This document shows, piece after piece, positions 58,338 to 64,000 of a DNA stretch of 64,000 nucleotides. The DNA is from Petunia secreta. Its lineage: Eukaryota > Streptophyta > Magnoliopsida > Solanales > Solanaceae. Made by a program: the position numbers and the translations under genes. The stretch's first letter is position 1, and the number at the start of each line of letters is the position of its first letter. The stretch spans positions 13,472,001-13,536,000 of the forward strand of contig JARKIP010000053.1 of NCBI GenBank assembly GCA_029990175.1, written 5' to 3'. The notes below the pieces were generated by a model, which searched no databases, was not told the origin of the DNA, and worked only from the letters and a program-made list of their open reading frames with translations.

Positions 58338-59650
58338 CTATACATAGTATCTCTTGACAGCATCTGACTTGATTGGTTTCGGCCAGACTTCTCCATCCAT
58401 CGCTGCCAATATCAATGCTCCTCCATTTAAGACTCGGTGAACCATGTACGGTCCTTGCCAATTTGGTGCAAACTTGCCTTTTGCTTCTTCTTTATTTGGA
58501 AATATCTTCTTCAGTACTAATTGCCCAGGTTCAAAGAATCTTTCTCGAACTTTCTTGTCGAATGCTTTGGCCATCCTCCTCTGGTTTAACTGCCCATGAC
58601 ATATTGCATTCAATCTCTTGCCATCGATGAGGGCCAATTGCTCTATTCTTCCTTTGATCCATTCAACGTCTTTTAATTGTGTCTCTTGGATGATTCTCAA
58701 AGACGGTATCTCGACCTCTGTGGGTATTTCACTACTTCGGTGCCATACACCAAAAAATAGGGAGTAGCCCCTGTTGATGTTCTCATTGTGGTGTGATACC
58801 CTAATAGGGCATAGGGTAGATGCTCATGCCCTTGCTTTGAAGTGCCTGTCATCTTGCACAATATCCTCTTGATGTTTTTATTGGCCGCCTCGACCGCACT
58901 ATTCATTTGAGGTCTGTATGCAGTGGAGTTGCGATGCTTGATCTTGAAGACCTTACATATTGCTTTCATTAGGTCACTATTGAGATTGGACCCATTGTCA
59001 GTGATGATGGATTCAGGGATGCCAAATCGGCAGATCATCTTATCACGGACAAAGTTTGACACCACTTTCTTTGTTACTGATTTGTATGATGCAGCTTCTA
59101 CCTATTTGGTAAAATAGTCAACAGCCACCGATATGAAACGATGCCCGTTGGAAGCGGCTGGCTCGATAGGTCCTATGACATCCATTCCCCATGCAGTAAA
59201 AGGCCAAGGCGATCCCATAATGTTCAGCTCGTTGGGAGGTACTCGAATCATATCCCCATGAACTTGGCATTGATGGCATTTCTTTGTGTGCTTTATGCAG
59301 TCATGTTCCATTGTCATCCAGAAATAGCCAGCTCTCAAAATCTTCTTTGCAAGTACAAAACCGTTCATGTGTGGGCCACATGCCCCAGAGGGTACTTCTT
59401 CTAACAATTTAGCAGCTTCTTTTGCGTCCACGCATCTCAACAACCCTAGATCGGGTGTCCTTTTGTACAAAACTTCTCCGTTTAGAAAGAAACCATTTGC
59501 TAACCTTCTCAGTGTCTTCTTTTGGAGGCTTGTTGCATTCTTTGGATAATTTCCGTCCTTGAGGAACCCTTTGATGTCATAGAACCAAGGATGTCCGTCT
59601 GACTCTTCTTCTACGTGATAGCAGTAAGCCGGTTGATTCCTCACTGTCAC
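58338..59650 (-). pseudogene. Ogre-like integrase
   Basis: Starts around NQPAYCYHVEEESDGHPWFY. HHCC region GACGPHMNGFVLAKKILRAG to KKCHQCQVHGDM; core AVDYFTK (first Asp, followed by a TAG at 59102-59104), SIITDNGSNLNSD (second Asp) and YRPQMNSAVEAANKN (Glu). The C-terminal part has FEPGQLVLKKIFPNKEEAKG and NWQGPYMVHRVLNGGALIL, ending at 58338. A frameshift near 58700 separates core and C-terminus. All three catalytic residues are present. Confidence 0.88.
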
Positions 59651-59931
59651 GGGTATTGGATCAATTTAGTTCTTGTCGGGATGCTTGATCATGGCAGATA
59701 TGGTAGCCAAGGCGTCCGCGAACTCATTTTGCAGTTTGGGCACATTCCGAAATTCTATCTTGGTGAATCTTTGCTTCAAATCCTTTATGCGCTCCAGGTA
59801 TGGCAATATCTTCAGATTCTTTGCGTCCATTCTCCTCGAACTTGGTGAATCAGTAGGTCAGAATCCCCGATTGCTAATAGCTCTTGTACATTCATGTCCA
59901 CTGCCAATCTAAAACCCAAAATACAAGCTTC

Positions 59932-60820
59932 TTACTCCGCCATGTTGTTGGTGCAAGGAAACCTTAGTTTGGCCGTAACAGGATAGAATTGTCTAGTCTC
60001 GGAAACTAATACCGCTCCAATGCCGACTCCTTTGAAATTGACCGCTCCATCGAAGAATAGCCTCCAACCATCATACTCCTCGGTGATATCTTCTCCTACG
60101 AACATGATTTCTTCGTCGGGGAAATAGGTATGCAAAGGTTCATAGTCGTCTCCCACCGGATTCTCGACCATATGATCAGCCAAGGCTTGAGCTTTCACCG
60201 CCTTTTGAGTGACAAAAGTGATGTCGAATTTGTTGAGCAGCATTTGCCATTTAGCCAGCTTTCCAGTAGGCATTGGTTTTTGGAAAATGTACTTGAAGGG
60301 GTCCATCCTTGATATCAGCAACGTTGAGTAAGATGTCAAATAGTGTCTCAACTTCTGTGCTATCCATGTCAGTGCGCAGCACGTCCGTTCCAACAATGTG
60401 TAATTGGCTTCGTAAGGAATGAACTTCTTGCTCAGATAATATATGGTTTGCTCATTTCTCCCAGTTGAATCATGTTGTCCCAATACACAACCAAAGGCCG
60501 AGTCTACCACGGACAGATACAGGATCAAAGGTCGCCCAGCCTCAGGTGGGACCAGCACAGGCGGGCAGGACAAGTACTCCTTTATCCAATAGAATGTTTT
60601 TTGGCAATCCTCTGTCCACTCTATCGCTTCATCTTTCTTTAGTAACTATATGATTGGCTCGCAGATGACGGTGGATTGTGCTATGAAACGGCTGATGTAA
60701 TTGAGCCTCCCCAAAAAACTCATGACTTCTTTCTTGCTTTTTGGCGGTGGCAATTATTTGATGGCTTTGATCTTGGACGGATCTAGCTCGATACCCCTTC
60801 TACTGACGATGAAACCCAGG
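59932..60820 (-). pseudogene. Ogre-like RT tail, RNase H and second RNase H start
   Basis: After the duplicated segment the frame reads LLGFIVSRRGIELDPSKIKA, then a TAA, LNYISRFIAQSTVICEP, a TAG, and ILYLSVVDSAFGCVLGQHDS with YYLSKKFIPYEANYTLLERT. The second RNase H opens with WRLFFDGAVNFKGVGIGAVL and CTNNMAE, then stops at 59932. About 280 bases of decayed RNase H lead to integrase. The tandem RNase H arrangement again marks the Tat lineage. Confidence 0.83.
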
Positions 60821-60966
60821 AGCCTCCCTACAGGAACACCAAAAGCACACTTGGCCGAATTTAGCTTCAGATTTTACTTTCCCAAGTGGTTGAAGCCTCC
60901 CTACAGGAACACCAAAAGCACACTTGGCCGAATTTAGCTTCAGATTTTACTTTCCCAAGTGGTTGA
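60821..60966. repeat. 73 bp tandem duplication inside RT
   Basis: Two near-identical copies, 60821-60893 and 60894-60966, unit beginning AGCCTCCCTACAGGAACACC. Because 73 is not a multiple of three, it shifts the RT frame, and the upstream RT ORF stops right here (60947). Confidence 0.95.
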
Positions 60967-61792
60967 AAAACTTGCGCAAGTTGTCCAGATGCTCCGAACA
61001 CTTCTTTGATTTGATGATTACATCGTCCACATAGACTTCAATCTCTTTGTGCATCAGGTCATGGAACATAGTTGTCATTTCTCTCATGTAAGTTGGCCCA
61101 GTGTTCTTTAACCCAAACGGCATCACTTTGTAGCAATAAGTCCCCCAAGATGTAGTAAAAGCTGTCTTCTCGGAATCCTCCTCATCCATGAGCACTTGAT
61201 GGTAACCAGCGAAACAGTCTACGAAGGATTGTTGTTCATGTTTTGCGTAGTTGTCAATCAAGATGTGTATGTTTGTTAGTGGAAAATCATCTTTCGGACT
61301 GGCTCTATTCAGATCTCTATAATCTACACAAACTCGGAGCTTCCCATCTTTCTTTGGCACCGGGACGATGTTAGCCAACCAAGTTGGATATTTGACTGTT
61401 TTTAGAATCCCTGCGCTGAGCTGCTTAGTTACTTCTTCACCAGTCTTCAACAGAACTGACGACTTGAAGGTTCGGGCTTTTTGTTTGACTGGCGGAAATT
61501 TCAGATTGATAGGTAATTTGTGAGCTACTACATCCGTTCTTATGCCGGTCATGTCATCATATGACCAGGCGAATACGTCCTCATATTCTTTAAGAAACTT
61601 AGTATATCGCTTTTTTTCCTCGGCATTGAGATGTACACTGATCTTTGTCTCTTTCACAACTTCCTCATCTCCTAAGTTTATCATCTCAGTCTCCTCAAGG
61701 TTCGGCTTAGGTTTGTTTTCAAATCTTTCAAATTCTTCTTGTGTAGTTTCATCAAAATCATCATAATCAGCTCTAGCTTCTCCAAGCCCCAT
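60947..61792 (-). pseudogene. Ogre-like reverse transcriptase
   Basis: An open frame of 281 residues: YEDVFAWSYDDMTGIRTDVV, YPTWLANIVPVPKKDGKLRV, VDYRDLNRASPKDDFPLTNI, MPFGLKNTGPTYMREMTTMF and the catalytic VYVDDVIIKSKK. It ends in the 73 bp duplication. Upstream, 62048-61820 could be the intron reported between protease and RT in Ogre elements (GTAGAG...ATTGAG), but my reading of its phase does not preserve the frame, so I do not claim it. Confidence 0.9.
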
Positions 61793-62044
61793 TGTTTCGC
61801 TACACGTTGCGATTGTAGACTCAATGAGATTATTAGTATGAATGCTGAAAAAGTAAGATATTGCAAAATTAAAAGATTAAAGCAAAGAGTTAAACAGGAA
61901 ATAATGCGACATTTTATTTATCAATCCTTGCAAATCAAAGTTTGTAGGGAAACATGTGCAATAGGAAAGGAAAAATGCAAACTCCATGACTTAGAGTCGG
62001 GTTTTATTTTAGAAAGCATTAAAATAAATTTTATCCCCTCAGCT

Positions 62045-62491
62045 CTACCAGGGTCCACGGTAAGCTCGGGCCCGGTTGCTGATCCAGCTGTTTAGTGCTG
62101 CTCCAGATCTAGCCTTTGTCAGTCTAGGAGGTTCAATATGTTCTTCCAGGATCACACAGCAGTCTTCATCAGCTATGAATAGATTTTGCATTCCTGCCAG
62201 CAGATCCTCTTCAGCATCAGCTACTTTCGGCTCCACTCCTTGTGCTGTGGACGCCTCCCCTTTTCGACCATCCAAGTATCCAGACGAGACGAAGATATGC
62301 AAGAGAGTCTTAGTGCTTTTCTTGTAGAACTTAAAATCCAATGACGCTTCCTCCATGCTCTTTTTATATGTCACAATGTATCTTATGCCAGCTTTCTCAT
62401 TGTCGGGCCTCATCACAATTCTGATTGGCTCGACCATACAATCCAAATTCTTGTCCAAACCTTTGCCAGGTTCATAGCCTTGCTTTATCAT
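62045..62491 (-). pseudogene. G-patch-like domain upstream of RT
   Basis: MIKQGYEPGKGLDKNLDCMV has the glycine spacing of a G-patch, a domain regularly found between protease and RT in this element group. It may bind RNA. The segment continues with YIVTYKKSMEEASLDF-like linker sequence to a stop at 62045. Confidence 0.6.
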
Positions 62492-62527
62492 GATGCCTAT
62501 AACCCAGTCTCCAGGCCACTTTGCAGA

Positions 62528-63545
62528 CTATGGGAGTACATATGGCTCTTCGATCACCACCTCCATAGGTTCAGGTGCTTTGGGTATCCATACTTGCTTT
62601 CCCCTTATTTCTTCAGAGATGCGTTTCCAATAAGGACGAGCATTGGGTGAGTACATTGGCCGCTTCTCGGTCTTAGCTGGTAGGGTCTCATGAAATTCGC
62701 GTGAGGGCACTCCCCAATCAGACATGACTGGCTCCCAGACCAAGTTCCTTCCTTCGCAACCTTTGCCTCGGCTATCCCAATAAGCGCTGTAAAAGTTCCT
62801 CTTCCTTTCTTCTATCCCAGGCGGTGTGTTGACCAACTTGGGAGCAAAGTGTGCAATGTAACCTCCTTGGACCGGGCTTGTAGGATTCCAACTTGAATTG
62901 TAGTTCTTGCGACGTCCTCCTCGAGTGCCTTGTATTACTCCTACAAGTTCTACAGTATAAAATGTCCGACCATCAGGAGTATCTCCTTCAATTGCTGGTA
63001 TGGTTTGCTCGTTGTAGATATAGTTGTTTCCCTCATCGAAGACCACCACTTCTTTGTGATCCCATTCAAACTTCACAGTTTGGTGCAATGAAGAAGGCAC
63101 AGCACCGGCCATATGAATCCAAGGCCTCCCTAGTAGCAGATTGTACGAAGCAGAGATGTCCATGACATGGAACTCAGCAATGAACTCTAAGGACCAACCA
63201 TGATAGTTAGGTCAATCTCCCCAATGGTGCTTCATTGTGACCCATAAACGCCTTCACCTTCACGTCGCTTTCTCTTATCTTGCTTTAGTCGATCCCCATT
63301 CTTTTCAGAGTGATGAACGGGCATATGTTCAGATCGAAACCTCCGTCGATCAAAATTCTTCCTACGAACCAGTCTTTGCACTTGATAGTGACGTGCAAAG
63401 CTTTGTTGTGATTCAACCTTTCAGGTGGTAGCTCATCTCCGTGAAAAGCAATTCGGTTGGCCTTCATGACTTGTCCAACCATGCTAGCCAGGTTTTTAAC
63501 TGAAGTGTCCACCGAAACATGTGCTTCGTCCAACACCTTCATCAA
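62528..63545 (-). pseudogene. Ogre-like protease and linker
   Basis: The protease frame (63545-63285) has NHNKALHVTIKCKDWFVGRI and the catalytic LIDGGFDLNICPF, where a serine is usual in place of the phenylalanine. A stop at 63285 splits it from SYNLLLGRPWIHMAGAVPSS, the C-terminal part of the fold (in the 63163-62528 frame). A long linker rich in aromatic and basic residues follows to 62528. Confidence 0.75.
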
Positions 63546-63551
63546 AGCACT

Positions 63552-64000
63552 TCAGTGACTCTCCGATTTGAAGAGTAGAGCCAAAACAGAGATTTGTGTC
63601 GGAGTTTTGCCCAAGTGCTCGACTACGGAGTATTCCTTTACTTGCACCTTCTTCCACAATCCTTCGGACTCCTCCTCGCTGATGCCTCGTCTATCTTGAA
63701 CAAGATGCTCGGGAGTGTAAATCCTCCCACTCCTAGTAATCCCTTGCGCGGCAACAGTCTCAACTACAGACTTGTTCTTCTTCTCCATTTCATAGTCCCA
63801 AGGTACCGCCTTGTCACTGTATGGTGGAACCACATTGACATAGAATTTAAGATCCACTTCTACCTCAATGGGCTCTGGTGCTGTGGCAGCTTGAGCGACT
63901 GAAGCGATGGCTGGTGCCTTTTGTTTTTTTTTTAACGATAGTCCCTTCTAATTTGCATTCCTCATCCAATTCAATCAGGTTCACCCTATTGTCTCAATGA
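63552..64000 (-). pseudogene. Gag-protease linker of the Ogre-like unit, partial
   Basis: Frame 63857-63552 reads LKFYVNVVPPYSDKAVPWDY, ITRSGRIYTPEHLVQ and VKEYSVVEHLGKTPTQISVL, the conserved linker before protease in this group. A run of T at 63922-63933 shifts frame further upstream, and the sequence leaves the window at 64000. Gag proper is outside. Confidence 0.7.

Larger units (their letters stand above)
49657..64000 (-). mobile_element. Ogre-like Ty3/gypsy composite: two units sharing one LTR
   Basis: Read on the minus strand from the right edge: gag tail, protease, G-patch, RT, RNase H, integrase, 3' region with minisatellite, polypurine tract, a 3.67 kb LTR, primer site, two DUF7745-like ORFs, then a 587 bp fragment of the same LTR's 3' end. 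The LTR at 53294-56961 is therefore a 3' LTR for the right unit and a 5' LTR for the left unit. LTR size, primer site type and domain order point to the Ogre/Tat group. The composite continues beyond 64000. Confidence 0.85.

Noticed and set aside
61820..62048. Ogre-type intron between protease and RT
   Set aside because: GT and AG candidates exist, but joining them does not restore the RT frame by my reading. The idea is plausible from the literature but not supported here.

Overview
This is plant nuclear DNA: AT-rich, intron-bearing genes with GT-AG splice sites, and several layers of LTR retrotransposons and MITEs. The pol, gag and accessory proteins resemble families I associate with Solanaceae (nightshades). 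I infer that family from memory of sequence style, not from a search. No bacterial, organellar, tRNA, rRNA or CRISPR feature was recognised.

Layout. (1) 1-3400, minus strand: the 5' part of one host gene, a MEI2-like RNA-binding protein. It has a 1.8 kb intron in its 5' leader and runs off the left edge. (2) 3400-13630: intergenic DNA with a minisatellite, a long (TA)n tract, a candidate TIR element, a decayed Mutator-like transposase facing a DUF1985-like fragment, a hAT-like element, and two MITEs. (3) 13638-24145: a complete Ty3/gypsy (Tat-lineage) element with TSD GAATG, flanked by 533 and 554 bp LTRs. It carries sense gag-pol and, on the opposite strand, a six-exon gene. (4) 24400-29305: a Ty1/copia (SIRE-like) element with TSD ACATC. 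Its 5' LTR is fused directly to reverse transcriptase, and an extra ORF follows pol. (5) 29547-34124: two hAT-like elements with 8 bp TSDs (one holding a nested Stowaway MITE) and a gag relic. (6) 34928-40933: an old element with about 1.3 kb LTRs and little coding capacity. (7) 41774-49656: a second Tat-lineage element, lacking most of gag, protease, the RT core and the second RNase H, but keeping integrase and a homologous antisense spliced gene. It is cut off where the next element begins. (8) 49657-64000, minus strand: an Ogre-like composite in which one 3.67 kb LTR serves two neighbouring internal regions. One region is gag-pol (running off the right edge); the other is a truncated unit carrying two DUF7745-like ORFs.

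The strongest candidate for an under-described system is the antisense gene shared by elements 1 and 2. The elements are diverged and their sense genes are broken, yet the antisense genes share at least two intron positions and phases, a lysine-rich exon and a C-terminal coiled coil. Extra ORFs downstream of pol, including antisense ones, are known for plant Ty3/gypsy elements, and the protein may belong to the 'putative gypsy type transposon' family. The intron structure and its conservation between elements are what I read directly here. Almost every mobile-element ORF carries stops or frameshifts, so all are called pseudogenes unless a clean frame is visible.
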